A stretch of 53,107 bases of DNA, from contig NW_005178745.1 in the NCBI RefSeq assembly GCF_000350225.1, forward strand, positions 1 through 53,107, in the 5' to 3' direction. Origin of the DNA: Chondrus crispus. Its lineage: Eukaryota; Rhodophyta; Florideophyceae; Gigartinales; Gigartinaceae. The notes beneath the pieces are model-generated. The model saw only the letters and a list, made by a program, of their open reading frames with translations, made no database searches and was not told where the DNA came from. Both the position numbers and the translations under genes were made by a program. Below, one piece after another: positions 8,747 through 20,422 of the stretch (the first letter of the stretch is position 1; the number at the start of each line of letters is the position of its first letter).

Positions 8747-11262
8747 CAGTTCTCGGCAAGAGATATTCTAAATTCTGCTTCTCTGACTCATATATGAAGG
8801 ATGCGAGAAATGGCAAATCACAACTCTCGAAGTTATACCCTAAGCATGGCCCCAAGCATTTTATGGGCTTTCAGAAGTTGAGGTAGAAATAAACTCGATT
8901 AGTACTTTAACATATTGGTCGTGTTCCGTTCCGTTCGGAAGCACTGATTCGTTCAGGCGAACATACGTAGCGCGCAGTCATGCATATAGTATATATTTAT
9001 ATATCATTGCACTATATATACAATATACAATGCAATGACTGTATATATAAATCTATTGTAAGCATTGTAATTGAGGTATATCGGGGCTTCTCTCGATGCC
9101 ATAAACATCTGCTAGCACTGCTGCCAATCAAATTTTTGTGGGCACAGTAAATTGAGGGCGGTTATATAAGCCTCTGGTTTTTCCTCAGCAGCACCTCGTT
9201 ACGCACTACACCGTGTACTTTATACATTTTCACCTAAATTAAGTCATTATTCTATTCGAGCTGCTAAAAGGCCCCTGGCACTTCTACGTATAATCACCTG
9301 GCAGCTGACAGCTGCAATCCTGAAGAGGAACTGAACAAGAGCTCAGCATATGCGTGTTTCAGAGGCGGCATACAACAATGAATAAATATACTAACTTGTC
9401 AAATTGTTCTGGATGTATGGTCGTTGTGCGTGAACGCCCATTCAAGTACAAACTCAATGCTTAATTTGCTGCAGAAAGAAAAAAAAGGAAACGTCACGCT
9501 GAAGAATATGCACACTGTTTGGGGCCTACAGGTGGAACCCACACTGGGCGAAAGAGGGTGCTCCGATCTCATACGCAAAGCATGAATGAGGGTCCGCTAT
9601 TTTCTTGCAAGCGCCTGTTTTCATAAGCGGGAAAGCGTGACATGTCCAATAGCCTACTTACCAGATGGGATCTCGTTGCGTCAAGACAATGCAGACCTGA
9701 AGAGATTGTTGGACGCCTAAACTACTGTCGACTGGGACAAAAAATGCGTGTCATGCCTGCTTGTCTGCTGTCGCAAGGATACTCATGGATTCGGATATTG
9801 CAAGATCCTGAGCATTGCATGAACTATGTACTTTCTTTCGCCGTGAGAACACTTTCTTGGCGCAGAACATCCTAATAATTGCTCTTTCCTCAATTAATCA
9901 TTCACGCAATCCCTATGCCATAGTCAAAACATGCCTTCAAAGTCAGGAAATGGAAGCTACACAACGATGATGCCCCTGCGTGGGTGCTTAGACTTGGTAA
10001 GTAACATCGATAACGCCGTTCAAGGGTGCAGCGTGTGTTCTTTTGATGTCTGAGTACTTCCATTTATCGATGTTCTTCATGCATCCCGTAATCTTAACAC
10101 GGGTCCTTCCGTAACGGTTTCGTCCATGGAGTCTCTAATAATCCACTCCTGTTGCAAACAAGAGTTACTGTCTTCTTTCGAGGTATAGGTAGAAGGTCAG
10201 AAATAGGGGGAATGAAACATTACAACTACCTGAAGATATAATCTGCTGTTAGGCTCCACATGGACTAAAGAAAAAGCAATTAGTATATTGATTGATGGCA
10301 GACACGCCTAGTTAATCGAATCGCTCCACGAATCCTGTTCCAATTGAAGGCACTGGTCATTGATCGCCTTTAGAAATAACTGAACATTCTTCAAAGAGAC
10401 TAAAAATATTCATGTGAGGTGATTTCGACCTGGACCAAAAGCAGCACCATATCAGAGCTAGGAGGGGCTGGGGGAGCTTGATGTAATTTTCTGACCACCA
10501 CAGCAAGCGGAGGTCCTTCTCCTGTTATTTGCAGTCACGGAAGAGTCTAGAGTTCGGCAGCAAGAACGATGCGTGCTTTCTGTTTTAGGGGAGCGTCACG
10601 GCAGAGGAGCTCCAGCACGGCTGAAGTATCTCCAGCACGGCTGCGGCATCGTACACGAAGAGACGTGGATTTGCTGCAGGTCATCTGTCACCGGTAATCT
10701 GTCAACTAATATTTGGACGATTTTCATTGACTTAGCGAGCCTCAGCATACAACCCCTAAGGGAGTTTTTGTGGAAACGCCGTTTTAAATGCTTAAATTGC
10801 CCGATTTCAGTCCAACCTTGACAAGATGTCAAGAGTGACATGCTATGCCTACTCATTCCCGCGACCACGTCGAATACTGAAAGAAAACAGCACTGAAAAG
10901 TGTTTCAGTTTCACTATTTACATAGAGCAACGTACGGAAAAAACCAAGATGCCGATCCCCTTCTTCTTGCAACACCCCGACACCTTTTCGAACAAGTCTC
11001 CCATTTGTTTTCTCACTACCCGAAGCTCTACCTTAGCAAACAAGACCCGTCTTCGCGCACCACCGCATTGTTTTCCTGACGAGTTCGCGACATCTGTTGT
11101 TTTCGAAGTAAGCTTCCGCATTCATTAAGCTCGACCCCATGCTCTTTTCTGCTGAGCAAATTATCCCTCTCTTCTTTACAGTCTTTCGTCTTTCAATTTT
11201 CTAATATATCTCACAGCAATTCCTTGTCGCATCGGTTCGCAGAAGTCACGCTTGCTTTCAAA
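8747..11262. other. Gene-poor AT-rich stretch
   Basis: No ORF with coding character over 2.5 kb. At about 8985-9055 there is a very AT-rich run of TATATA motifs containing an inverted repeat (ATTGCA ... TGCAAT). At 10607-10644 a 16-bp unit (CTCCAGCACGGCTG...) is repeated in tandem twice. No tRNA or transposon protein was recognised. Confidence 0.5.
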
Positions 11263-11604
11263 ATGCCATTCAATTCATCAGGACATGCACGGTGGTGCTT
11301 TGTTTTGCTACTACTATTGCAAGCAGCTCTTGCGATTTGTATTCCGGTACCAGAAACGGATACCTTTTCACAAAATCGAGAACCGCTACTCCCTGCATGG
11401 ATGACTCCAGCGCTAGCATTGCTCGGCGGCGCCATAGTTGGTGTAATTCGATGGATGGTAGACTGGTTTACATCAAGGTATACTCTACAACGGATTGATG
11501 GGCCGCCTGCCGAACCACACCTCCAGCAAATCATCATTCCGATCACAGATGCCACATCGCAACAAACGACTGCGAACCAGATTGCAGATGTATCTAGCTC
11601 TTGA
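11263..11604 (+). CDS. Small predicted membrane/secreted hypothetical protein
   Basis: A 113-aa frame from MPFNSSGHARW. It opens with a classic signal sequence (WCFVLLLLLQAALA, likely cleaved before ICIP). A second hydrophobic stretch (WMTPALALLGGAIVGVIRWMV, residues ~46-68) is probably a transmembrane helix, followed by a polar Gln/Thr/Ser-rich tail. No family is recognised. The coherent signal-plus-TM architecture argues for a real protein, but no neighbour suggests a function. Confidence 0.4.
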   Translation: MPFNSSGHARWCFVLLLLLQAALAICIPVPETDTFSQNREPLLPAWMTPALALLGGAIVGVIRWMVDWFTSRYTLQRIDGPPAEPHLQQIIIPITDATSQQTTANQIADVSSS

Positions 11605-13712
11605 GATGAGTTCTTCAAAGTGTGTTGCTCTCAATTTCGGCATGATGGATGTCATGTTGATGTACAGTTTCTGGTGACGGAAAGTCATTTTGGAAGGACA
11701 TTCGAGAGCAATTCAGGAATCCAAGAAATGGAAATAGTAGAGCGGAAAAGACTTGTAGCAACACCTAACCTTCCATTGTTTGTACTTTGAATGATTGCAA
11801 TGAATAAACCTGCACTTCTGAAGAACACTCTTGTCGGCGCCCTTTCCTAGACTGCACATGAAATAGAGCTTGGTCTTGCATATCCTTTTACTTTTGAGAT
11901 TTCTGTCAAATACTGGCCCTTTGTACATTGTGCTCTATGCCTCATCGAAGAATGTAGAAATAATGGTTGATGCTCGTGATCCTCCGGATGGCGAATACAT
12001 TGTATGTACATATTGGTTAGGGCTGGTCGAGAATTACTTTCCTCTTTTCGCGTCTTCTCAGGTGTCCTCGATGGGCATATTTCGAGGCCCACACTGCGCC
12101 AGAATTAATTCATGGCGTTGGAAACGGAAGTTGGAACCTGTACAGTCGGCAAAGCGGTGAGAGCTTGTCTGGCACAGAAAAGTGCGACCGACCATTGAGA
12201 GTTATCCTTCCAGGACATGGGGACGGGTTAGCAACATTCGTTAGTCCTCCATATAGAGAGTTGAGGAGAAGGGCATGAAACTTGCAAAAATGACACCCTA
12301 GGCAAAAATAGATGGTTCTCGGGGTGCTGGGGACACACGACGGAAGGCAGGTGGCGGAGAGTCAAGGGCGAGCCGCAAGGGGGACATTATGCATCTCCAT
12401 CAGGGCGCGACGCATGGATCTCGCAAAAACAGTCGAGCGGAGGTTAAGGACGAAATCCTTTCCGTCGTTTGACGAATGGGGCCGCGCAAAGTCTACGAGT
12501 CAGGGGATCATATCAGCACAAGGAGGCACATGCCGCTCTATCCGAACAGCTCTCGCGTGAATTAGTCCATCTAAATGGGTACTACGACGTATTACGTAAT
12601 ACTAGCGAGGTTTAACAGCGATGTATGAATTTGGCAAAAGCATTGAGGGTATGATATGCTGTTATCATGGAATTACTGCTGTAGTAACGGCCCTTATTCT
12701 ACTTAAGTCCCGTCCGTAATCGCATCATAACTGTCAATGAACTTGTTTACGGGCCTCCTCGAATATTCAAAAAACTCAGATTAATTTAAAAACTACTGTA
12801 CTGTATGAAAGCGTTTCCCAAATTGGCGCCAAAGCTACGAGTGTCGCATTTGGAAAGCACACCATCTAGAGGACATATGCAGCTGATCCCCGTCTCGTCC
12901 ACACACAGTTGACCCCGCCCCTCCTCCGCCAACTTGCTTCGAACGAAAGCACATCTTTAGCCCCGCGCATGCGTCAGTGAGCCGTCATCATCGCTGCCGG
13001 AACGCGCAGAGCTGCAGCAGAGGTGATCAACGGTTTCGGGCCGCTTATTTGGCGTGTTCACAGTCAACCTCGTACGAAAACCTTCACAACCTCGTGAGAT
13101 GGAGGTGCGCATAACGGAATCAACAGGTACTACGAAGCGAGTTGCCCATCGTCTTCCATGCTCTATTCACACGGATGGCCCGGCTCCGACAGCGCGCGCT
13201 TTTTGCTCATTCCCAGACCCCATGACACGTTTTCGGGGCAGGGCTCTGCGCCATGGCGACCTCCGCATTCCGGAGGGTAGCACAAGTACGTCGACCATTG
13301 CACTTCGCTTTCTGGCCAGGAAAAGTGTGAGAAATATTTACTGACACGAGTTGGTATCTGCTTATGTACAAATCGTCAGTGGTGGTTCTCGAAACTGCTT
13401 CTGCTCAAGCAGCGGATGAATCAGCCGACGCAGCTGCGTCAGCGTCGTATATTAAGTACCCTCTTGCGGCGGAAGGTTATTTCTACCAGCATGACGAGCA
13501 CCCCGACCCCAACAGCTCCGTGCCAAAGGCATTGCGATGGCTGTCATGGTCTGCTGCATTGCATGCTCCCATTGAGCCTTGCGCCTCCTCGAAAACAAAG
13601 GAAGAACGCTCGTAGGCACAGCAAATTGCGCTCGTCTTGTGTGTATATGGTAGAGCCAGTTGGAAGCAGAGGGATGTTTGTATCCCCCCACAAGATCGAA
13701 GATGATGCTTGC
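11605..13712. other. Gene-poor stretch downstream of CDC27
   Basis: Only short ORFs without recognisable features. The interval includes the CDC27 3' flank (13360-13712). I see no RNA gene, transposon protein or strong repeat here. Confidence 0.45.
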
Positions 13713-15851
13713 CTATGCAATGCCGTTGGCGTCAATCTCACTGCTGAGTGTTTCAAGTGCCTTTTTGTACTTTCGGTCTTTTGGCTCAATGTCAAGCGCG
13801 ATAGTTATGGAACGCAATGCCGTTTTCATATCTCCCATCTGCTTTGCGACTCGGCTTAATTCGAAATACACTTCTGCTTCTTTCGGTAGCAAATCTCGCA
13901 AGCTCTCCAACTGCCGACGTGCTTCTGGGAGGCGTTTCAGAGCGACAAGAATCTTAGCTCTTTCAAACCGTGGGACAGGATTTGCGGGGTCCAAGTTCGC
14001 TGCCGTTTCGAACTCTGCTAGGGCTGGAATCAGAGCATGCTTGGTGCTCTTCGAAAACCTATCGGTAGTGCTGCTGGCGTTAACAGCTGCCGAGAGTGCC
14101 ATGCCAAGATGGTAGTGCAGATTCGCGTTTAGGGGATGAATCAGAATAGCGCTCCGGAAGTGGCTTTGAGCCAGAGCAAACTTTTCTTGCTTCTGGAGTA
14201 CTTGTCCAATACCGTACATAGCCTTGTAATTTCTTTCATCAATATGCAGTGCTTGACGATAAGCCGAAAGAGCTGAATCAAAGTTTTCTTTTGCCATGTA
14301 CTCGTGACCGGCCAATGTGTATGGATAGGCGTTCGGGGCCTTTGAAGTTGCTATTGCTCGTTGCAAGAATTTGAGGGCGGCATCTGGATCGCGTTGCATC
14401 GAGAAGCAATTTCCAGCAGCACACCAAGCGCTTGATGAAATGGGATATACGCGTTGCGCTTTGATTGCAAGTTGTGACAGTTGCTTCTCCCGTTTCAAAT
14501 GCCACAACACCGTTGAGTAGTATTCCACGACTCCATCCATGCGTGTAGGTTCGTTTTTCAGCGACTCTAAAAACTCCCTTTCAGCAAAGGCGTACTCGGC
14601 TTTCTCCAAAAACGCGCGACCTCGAATGGACAAAACCATTCCGCAATGTCGATGCACCCTTGGTAAACGCTCTGTTAAATCGAGTGCCTTCTGGCATCGA
14701 AATCGCCCAAGCTCGGAGACAATCTGACCAAGGGCTCGTATTAAGTCCATTGCGCCTAGATGTTGTCTTTCCATTTGGGAGTCTTCAAATGGCTGTCGAG
14801 ACCGCAAGACATCTCTTTCTTTCGCAATGGCGCTACGCGTTTTCGGTATCTTCACTTGCACTTCTCCCCTGAAAGAATGCCTATCGCGTACTTCTCCACT
14901 TGCAAATGGAAGCGCTGAAGTGGCAGTCGGGGTTGCAAACAGATCATTCGGATTGCGCACGTGGGAATCCTCCATGCCAGCACCGCTGTGCCGGATGAGC
15001 TGTTGCGTACTATTGTTCAAAGCAGCCGCTCTCCTGTTCGCTCTCCTGGCTGGGGCGCCTACCGTCTGCATTGGAGCCGCGGGAGTGTTCAAATTGCATG
15101 TGCTGGCGGGCATCGGGGATGGAGTGACAAAGGTTGACTGGTTGACATCCATCCTTGCTGGTGTGCGGAATGCATTTCCATTCGGCATTTCCTGCCTCGC
15201 AGAAGGCATGCTGAGGGGCCGGTCTCGCGTGGGCCGATTTTTTCTTCTAGGGGTCTCTCCAGCAGACATTGCATTGTCAAACTGCGGCTGCAACAGCAAT
15301 CGTTGCATCGCCTCAGCGTCCCCGCCCGTACCCAGGACGCGTTCGGCAGCGACGACGATTCCCATCTTGGCGAGAGCATCAAAGGCAACCCAAAGGGTGG
15401 GGTTGGCCTTAATGGCCTTCTTGAACAAGGAAGCGGCCTCGTCCTTCCTCCCCGTGCGCAAACAGATCTCTGCGAGCAAATGGAGTCCCGCGGCGCCTCC
15501 CGGCGCGACGCTCGTCGAAGCGCGGTCGAGATCTAATTGTGCTTGCGGGCCGCGCAGCTGGGCCTCTGCGTCTCGTAGAGCGTCCGGGGTGCCGATACGG
15601 ACGAGGCAGACGGCGTAGAGGTAGCGATTCTCGGAAGTGGAGGCGGGCCTGAGAATTTCAGCAGCGCGCGAACAGTTTCCTTCACGGAGATGTGCAGTGG
15701 CGAGGAGGTGGGCTGAGGAAGGGGAGGGGAACATGAGATGGAGACGCTCGGCGAGGAAGGTGGCGTTTGGCTCGATGAAGGCGCGCAGTGAGTGCTCTGC
15801 GGCACTGCGCAACAGCCTTTCGGCATCGTATGCATCCTCCACGACGGCCAT
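13713..15851 (-). CDS. CDC27: CDC27/APC3, TPR subunit of the anaphase-promoting complex
   Basis: A 712-aa intronless ORF with the layout of APC3: an N-terminal TPR block (residues ~1-165), a long disordered Ser/Thr/Pro/Asn-rich linker (~190-350), and a C-terminal array of about nine TPRs (~385-700). Diagnostic blocks are DGVVEYYSTVLWHLKREKQL, SSAWCAAGNCFSMQRDPDAA and YKAMYGIGQVLQKQEKF. APC3 forms part of the TPR lobe that binds the C-terminal Ile-Arg tails of CDC20/CDH1 and APC10 in this cell-cycle ubiquitin ligase. It is head-to-head with the PRP40-like gene, 398 bp between starts. Confidence 0.93.
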   Translation of the reverse strand: MAVVEDAYDAERLLRSAAEHSLRAFIEPNATFLAERLHLMFPSPSSAHLLATAHLREGNCSRAAEILRPASTSENRYLYAVCLVRIGTPDALRDAEAQLRGPQAQLDLDRASTSVAPGGAAGLHLLAEICLRTGRKDEAASLFKKAIKANPTLWVAFDALAKMGIVVAAERVLGTGGDAEAMQRLLLQPQFDNAMSAGETPRRKNRPTRDRPLSMPSARQEMPNGNAFRTPARMDVNQSTFVTPSPMPASTCNLNTPAAPMQTVGAPARRANRRAAALNNSTQQLIRHSGAGMEDSHVRNPNDLFATPTATSALPFASGEVRDRHSFRGEVQVKIPKTRSAIAKERDVLRSRQPFEDSQMERQHLGAMDLIRALGQIVSELGRFRCQKALDLTERLPRVHRHCGMVLSIRGRAFLEKAEYAFAEREFLESLKNEPTRMDGVVEYYSTVLWHLKREKQLSQLAIKAQRVYPISSSAWCAAGNCFSMQRDPDAALKFLQRAIATSKAPNAYPYTLAGHEYMAKENFDSALSAYRQALHIDERNYKAMYGIGQVLQKQEKFALAQSHFRSAILIHPLNANLHYHLGMALSAAVNASSTTDRFSKSTKHALIPALAEFETAANLDPANPVPRFERAKILVALKRLPEARRQLESLRDLLPKEAEVYFELSRVAKQMGDMKTALRSITIALDIEPKDRKYKKALETLSSEIDANGIA

Positions 15852-16249
15852 CGCGATTTTTCGTGGGGTAGCAGGGAGCGGGACGGGGAGGGGTGCGGTG
15901 AGTGCGGTGGGTTCGAGGCTGATGCGGAAGGCGTGGGGCGCTTACGGGTCCGGGGATAGTTGGGGGGTTGGTTCAAGGGGGCATTTAGGAATGGGAGCAC
16001 GGGGGGGATGGCGATGATGCGGGAAATTAAACGTTCAAACTTGAACCAAGCGCGGGAGCCATCAAGAATTTCGTTTCCAGTGCAACCAATTAAATTAATC
16101 TCCAAACCCTCCACTCATACTCGCCTCCAGATCCTCTTACCGTGCGCTCCTCCCAATCGCTCTTCTCTTCAACGCCCCCTTCGCCACCGTCGTCAGCAGC
16201 GGCAAGCATGCTTCTCTCCCACTTCCCTCTCTGACCGCCTACACCAAAC
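15852..16249. promoter_or_regulatory. Divergent promoter region CDC27 / PRP40-like
   Basis: 398 bp between the two start codons. The CDC27-proximal half is G-rich on the plus strand and the PRP40-proximal half is pyrimidine-rich, so each gene has a pyrimidine-rich leader. No motif can be assigned with confidence. Confidence 0.4.
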
Positions 16250-18844
16250 ATGAGCGGTCGCGGCCGTGGCATGGCGCTCACGCGCCCCGCTTGGATGCGC
16301 GCCGCCGCCCAAGCCCCCGCGCGCGCCCCCGTCCACGCCGCGTCCGTGCCGCCGTCGCTCCCGGCGCCCCGCGTCCCCGCCGCCGACTGGGCCCGCGCTA
16401 CTGCGAAGGATGGACGCCCGTACTGGTACTCGCTGTCGACGGGCGAAACATCGTGGGAGGATCCCTCATCCGCCGCGCCGCAAGCAGCCGCCGCTCCGCC
16501 CGCGAAGGAGCACATTTCGCCGTGGCGCGAGACGCGCGCCGAGGATGGCAGGGTGTACTATTACAATACCGAGACGAAAAAGACCCAATGGGAACGGCCG
16601 GCGGACATGCCGGGCGTGACGGCCGCGAAGGAGAAGGCAGATGAAAAGGGAGAGGAACCGCAGCCGTTGCCGGAGGGCTGGGCGCAGAATTCGGCAGCGG
16701 ACGGACGCGTGTATTACTACCATGCGGCAACGAGAGAGACGAGGTGGGATAGACCGACGGTATCGGCGGAGGTGAGCCGGAAGCGGACGGCGTCGGAGAT
16801 TACGCCTGTGTCTACGCCAACTGTTGACGATTGGAGGGAGCATACAGCGCCAGATGGTAGGACGTATTATTATAACGCTAAGACAAGGGAAACATCCTGG
16901 ACAAAACCTGCGGGGCATGGCGCCTCCGGGGAAAGGAAACGGCCACGCGTCGACAGGCAGCCGGTCACCGATTTAAGGGAGGCTATCGCGCGATCGAGAG
17001 AGCGAAAAGATGGGAAGAGCAAAGCAGAAAAGAAAGGAGACCACGTTACGAGACGACCACGATCGCAGGAAGGGAAGACCCTCACGGACCATCAAGCGGA
17101 GACCTACTTTCTCAATCGGGCCAAGATCAGGAAACAATCCTCTGGTGGCAAGGAAGATACAGACGGGGGCAAGGCTCCAGAGTTGATGCAGTTAGAAACG
17201 TATGAGCAGCGCGAGAACGTCTTTTTTGAATTCCTCCGAGAGCGCGGTATTAATGAGAAGTCAACATGGCTGGAGACTATGAGTCGTTGCGCAGGTGATC
17301 CACGATACACGGTCATTGAGCAGTACGGATTTCGCAAACATGCTTGGTTGAAATGGACGCAAAAGTGCGCTAAGCAGGCGCGCCGCCAGTCGATACTGAA
17401 GACACGAGCAAAGTCCGAGGCTCTGCTCACATTGATGGAAGAGGTTTTCGCGAAAGAACCGATCGCTACTGTAAAATTGGAACACTGCGATCCAGAAAAA
17501 GTGAGAGTATTTGAGCTAGACGAACGATTCCGTGCTGTTGATGAGCGTCAGCGCTCATCTCTTGTGAAAAGTTTCTTTGGCATTCGAGCAAGGAGTGGAG
17601 AGAGGGAACGTGCAAGACGTAGGAAGGAATGTATCGTGAGGATGCGGACGGCACTCGACAAGAGGGTAGACCCAACTCTTTTGCCGCCCACCAGGGAGGT
17701 GAAAAAGCAAACAGACGGGGATAAACCTTCTGAGGCATCTGCCATAAAGGACGCGTCAAATGGTGATATTTCAGCTGATGGGCAGTCCAGAAAGGAAGTC
17801 CAGGTTTTCTTCAATGATAGAACGCCATATCGAGAACTGGACAAATTCTTGAATTCCATTCCAGGCTCTGAGACTGTCAGTAGCAGCGACAAAGCAGATA
17901 TCACTCGGGACTGGCGAAGAGCAGTCGAACGGTGGGCCCACGAGAAAAGAGTACGTGAGCGGGAGGCACGACGGGCATTGCAAAAGGAGCGGCGGGCGAA
18001 ATTCCGAAGCGGCGTTGAGAGAATGATCCTTGATGGCAGGATTCCCATCGCAGCTCGATGGAAGGAAGTGGCTGACCAAATTGCAAGGGAAAGCTTTGCT
18101 GTTCCCGAGGACGAGCTGGACGCAAGACCTCCCGATTTATATGCGGATGCGCAATCTTTGTTCGAGGAGAGGGTTGACAGGCATCACGAAAATTTCAAAC
18201 GACTGATTCGAGACGCGAAGATAGACATTCAAGATGCTACCACAGTGGAGGATCTGCAAAAGGTCCCAAGCCTAGACAAGCTCATAGAAAGCCTTGACAG
18301 ACCAGTTGTCGACGCTTTACTCGCTGATAGGCAACGAAAAGAAAGCAAAAAGCGGCAAAAGGAACTGCGTGTTGCCACCGCAGACTTTGAAGACTTTCTG
18401 CAAAAGAACGAAATATCGGCAGATAGTACATTTGAAATTGCTGCGGAAGTATGGAAGAACAGAACAGCATTTAAATATCTTCACTCAGTCGCTGGCGAAG
18501 ACGCTGTGCGGAAAATTTTCAACGAGTTCATGGAAAGACGACGAGCTCGGGAAGAAAAGGCGAGAGAGCATCAGATTCGCTTGAAACGCAAGTTTGAAGA
18601 TCAAAATGCGGGCCCTAAGTTCGACCATGAGGCCCTTGCTGCACTCGAAAGGGCCAAGAGAATCCGTTTACCGAGTGGTCCAGCACCAGCTGTTCCGATC
18701 CCTTTCAGAGCGACTCCTATGAAAGAAGAAAGCGGGTGGGAGGCGGCTCTCTCTTCGAATCCGATGACTGCAGAAGAGAAACTCGCCGCAAAAGAGAAAA
18801 GGAAACGAGAACTCTTACAAGGGTTAGGACCACACGATTCGTGA
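16250..18844 (+). CDS. PRP40: PRP40-type splicing factor with four WW and multiple FF domains
   Basis: An 864-aa intronless ORF. Four WW domains are visible at about residues 45-72, 90-118, 142-170 and 193-221, each with the W...YYY...W/P pattern. A basic linker follows, then a series of FF domains from ~320 to ~790 (for example RENVFFEFLRERGI...TWLETMSRCAGDPRY), ending in a Lys/Arg-rich tail. In the family, WW domains bind Pro-rich splicing factors and FF domains bind U1 snRNP components or the phosphorylated RNA polymerase II tail. Canonical PRP40 has two WW domains and TCERG1/CA150 has three, so orthology to one or the other is not certain; PRP40 is the better overall fit. Confidence 0.85.
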   Translation: MSGRGRGMALTRPAWMRAAAQAPARAPVHAASVPPSLPAPRVPAADWARATAKDGRPYWYSLSTGETSWEDPSSAAPQAAAAPPAKEHISPWRETRAEDGRVYYYNTETKKTQWERPADMPGVTAAKEKADEKGEEPQPLPEGWAQNSAADGRVYYYHAATRETRWDRPTVSAEVSRKRTASEITPVSTPTVDDWREHTAPDGRTYYYNAKTRETSWTKPAGHGASGERKRPRVDRQPVTDLREAIARSRERKDGKSKAEKKGDHVTRRPRSQEGKTLTDHQAETYFLNRAKIRKQSSGGKEDTDGGKAPELMQLETYEQRENVFFEFLRERGINEKSTWLETMSRCAGDPRYTVIEQYGFRKHAWLKWTQKCAKQARRQSILKTRAKSEALLTLMEEVFAKEPIATVKLEHCDPEKVRVFELDERFRAVDERQRSSLVKSFFGIRARSGERERARRRKECIVRMRTALDKRVDPTLLPPTREVKKQTDGDKPSEASAIKDASNGDISADGQSRKEVQVFFNDRTPYRELDKFLNSIPGSETVSSSDKADITRDWRRAVERWAHEKRVREREARRALQKERRAKFRSGVERMILDGRIPIAARWKEVADQIARESFAVPEDELDARPPDLYADAQSLFEERVDRHHENFKRLIRDAKIDIQDATTVEDLQKVPSLDKLIESLDRPVVDALLADRQRKESKKRQKELRVATADFEDFLQKNEISADSTFEIAAEVWKNRTAFKYLHSVAGEDAVRKIFNEFMERRRAREEKAREHQIRLKRKFEDQNAGPKFDHEALAALERAKRIRLPSGPAPAVPIPFRATPMKEESGWEAALSSNPMTAEEKLAAKEKRKRELLQGLGPHDS

Positions 18845-19014
18845 TTTAAAGTGCAAACTATGTTTTGAGGCTATGTTGCTAGTCGTTGGTGTGTTGATAT
18901 ACCGCTTGCCTCAATACACTTGAACGAGATTCTTCAGTATGGTGTCAGGGTATGATTGCGTCTTCCGTTTTAGATGCATGTATCTGGGTTGCAGGGCTCC
19001 CGGGAACGGTCATC

Positions 19015-20422
19015 TTAATCGTCCGTCAATGAAAGCCACACAATTCTAAGAAGTTCCGTCCCTGGATTGAATATTTCGAAAGAAGTGTGGCGCATGATGG
19101 CGAAGAAGTCTCCCTCAGCGAGCATGAAACGCCTCCAGCCAATCTCAAGTTGTAGGATACCATGACTAATGCAGTAAAACTCATCTCCCCTCAATGCACG
19201 ACGGACACCGCTTGACATTCGTGGTTCAACTCGAAGCTCTCCTGCACACACGGAATTAGCAAATAGACCGATAGCAATTTTCACAAATCCTGTCGGTGTC
19301 TCAACAGAGACAAATTTTAGTTGAGAGCGCTTCGTAATAAGAAACTTTTCCTCTCCTTCGCATGCCCAGCTCGAAGAGCCATTCGCGTATGGACTTGTTC
19401 CTTCAGAGCGAGCTCCTCCAGAGACACGCAGAGGTCTGAAATCCCGGACTTGTAAGGACGGGACATGGGCATGTACGCCCTCTTCAACTGTCTCGGAGCG
19501 CAGACGAGCAGTTCCGTCTGTTGCTTCGAGACTAGGGACCGCACTGAACCAGTCCACCCCCCAACTCTCTCTTCCGAGACTGGAAGACGTGCCTTTTCGG
19601 CTTGACAAGGTAAGAGCCCGCTTCCCCGCCACCTCAATGGGCAGCTTTGAGTGGGGGTTTTCCTCTCTCTCCGCCGAATCTTCAACACCAACTTCCTCCT
19701 CAGCTATACAACCAACATCTGGATTCTGCAACTGGGAGCTACTAGGTGGCAAGCCCCTAACATCGGGGACCTCGGCTTCCGTCATGCGTGGTGCAGCTGG
19801 TGTCACAGGAGACGAAACGTCTTCGAAAGGCTCTTGCGCTTCGACCTCATCGAGTTGAAGTGGTGCAAGATGTGCGGGATTGTTCTCCCCCTGACGTGCA
19901 TGCTCTGATGTGTGAGTTGGAGGGGCATGACGAGGCACGCTGGTCTCATCTAAACCTGCAGGGGAAGCCACAGATGAAAAAAACTCTGACGAAAGTCGAC
20001 GGGGCTCCAGATCGTCTCCCCCGGATCGGACTGCTCTCCACCAAGCTCCAGGTGGGCGCCTTCTTCTCGCAGAACGTCGCACTTCACTGCGGCTTAAGCT
20101 TGTGTGAGCCTCTAGGTGGAATTGACGGTGATACGAGAAGAATGGTGTAGAGAACGGTTAGAAGCGAAGAAGAGCGCAGTACAAGACAGAGCGGGGATAT
20201 TGCAGCCGTTGAGTTGTAGAATATGGTCATGCTCAAGGTTCGAGAAACGCAAAGCTGCAAACGAGCGAAAGCGGCACGTACTCCTCTTACGGGACCGCAT
20301 GTCTCGCTACCGTGCTTCAGAAGGTCGTGGGATTTGCGCTGTTCGTGCGGACGAGATGCGGGTCGAGTACGTTGAGAATTCGACGGGAGTAGCTGGCTTG
20401 ACGTCCTGCGATGTATAGTCAT
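19015..20422 (-). CDS. CENPC: CENP-C / Mif2 kinetochore protein, two exons
   Basis: CDS is complement(join(19015..20109, 20291..20422)), 408 aa. The main ORF has no ATG before its conserved part and opens with an in-frame TAG that is also a 3' splice site (CCACCTAG). Splicing to a 5' exon starting MTIHRRTSSQ gives a continuous frame; a Met at 20470 in the same frame is an alternative start. Residues ~54-68 (VRRSARRRRPPGAWW) match the CENP-C motif that contacts the CENP-A nucleosome. Residues ~290-405 form the Mif2/CENP-C cupin dimerisation domain (RRALRGDEFYCISHGILQLE, then a block ending LLRIVWLSL). The middle is acidic and disordered. It is short for the family, with little sequence before the CENP-C motif. 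Confidence 0.85.
20110..20290 (-). other. Intron in CENP-C (181 nt)
   Basis: On the minus strand the 5' site is GTAAGA (20290 downward) and the 3' site is CCTAG ending at 20110, phase 0. A TTCTAAC branch-like sequence precedes the 3' site. Without splicing, the CENP-C frame has no ATG. Confidence 0.75.

Noticed and set aside
12312..13344. Small ORFs of 82-96 codons
   Set aside because: No domain, no signal, composition not distinct from intergenic DNA.
14827..15618. 263-codon plus-strand ORF
   Set aside because: Antisense shadow of CDC27.
20082..20084. GTG at 20082 as the CENP-C start
   Set aside because: A nuclear gene is unlikely to use GTG; a canonical 3' splice site sits 9 codons upstream and a matching 5' exon with an ATG gives a continuous frame.
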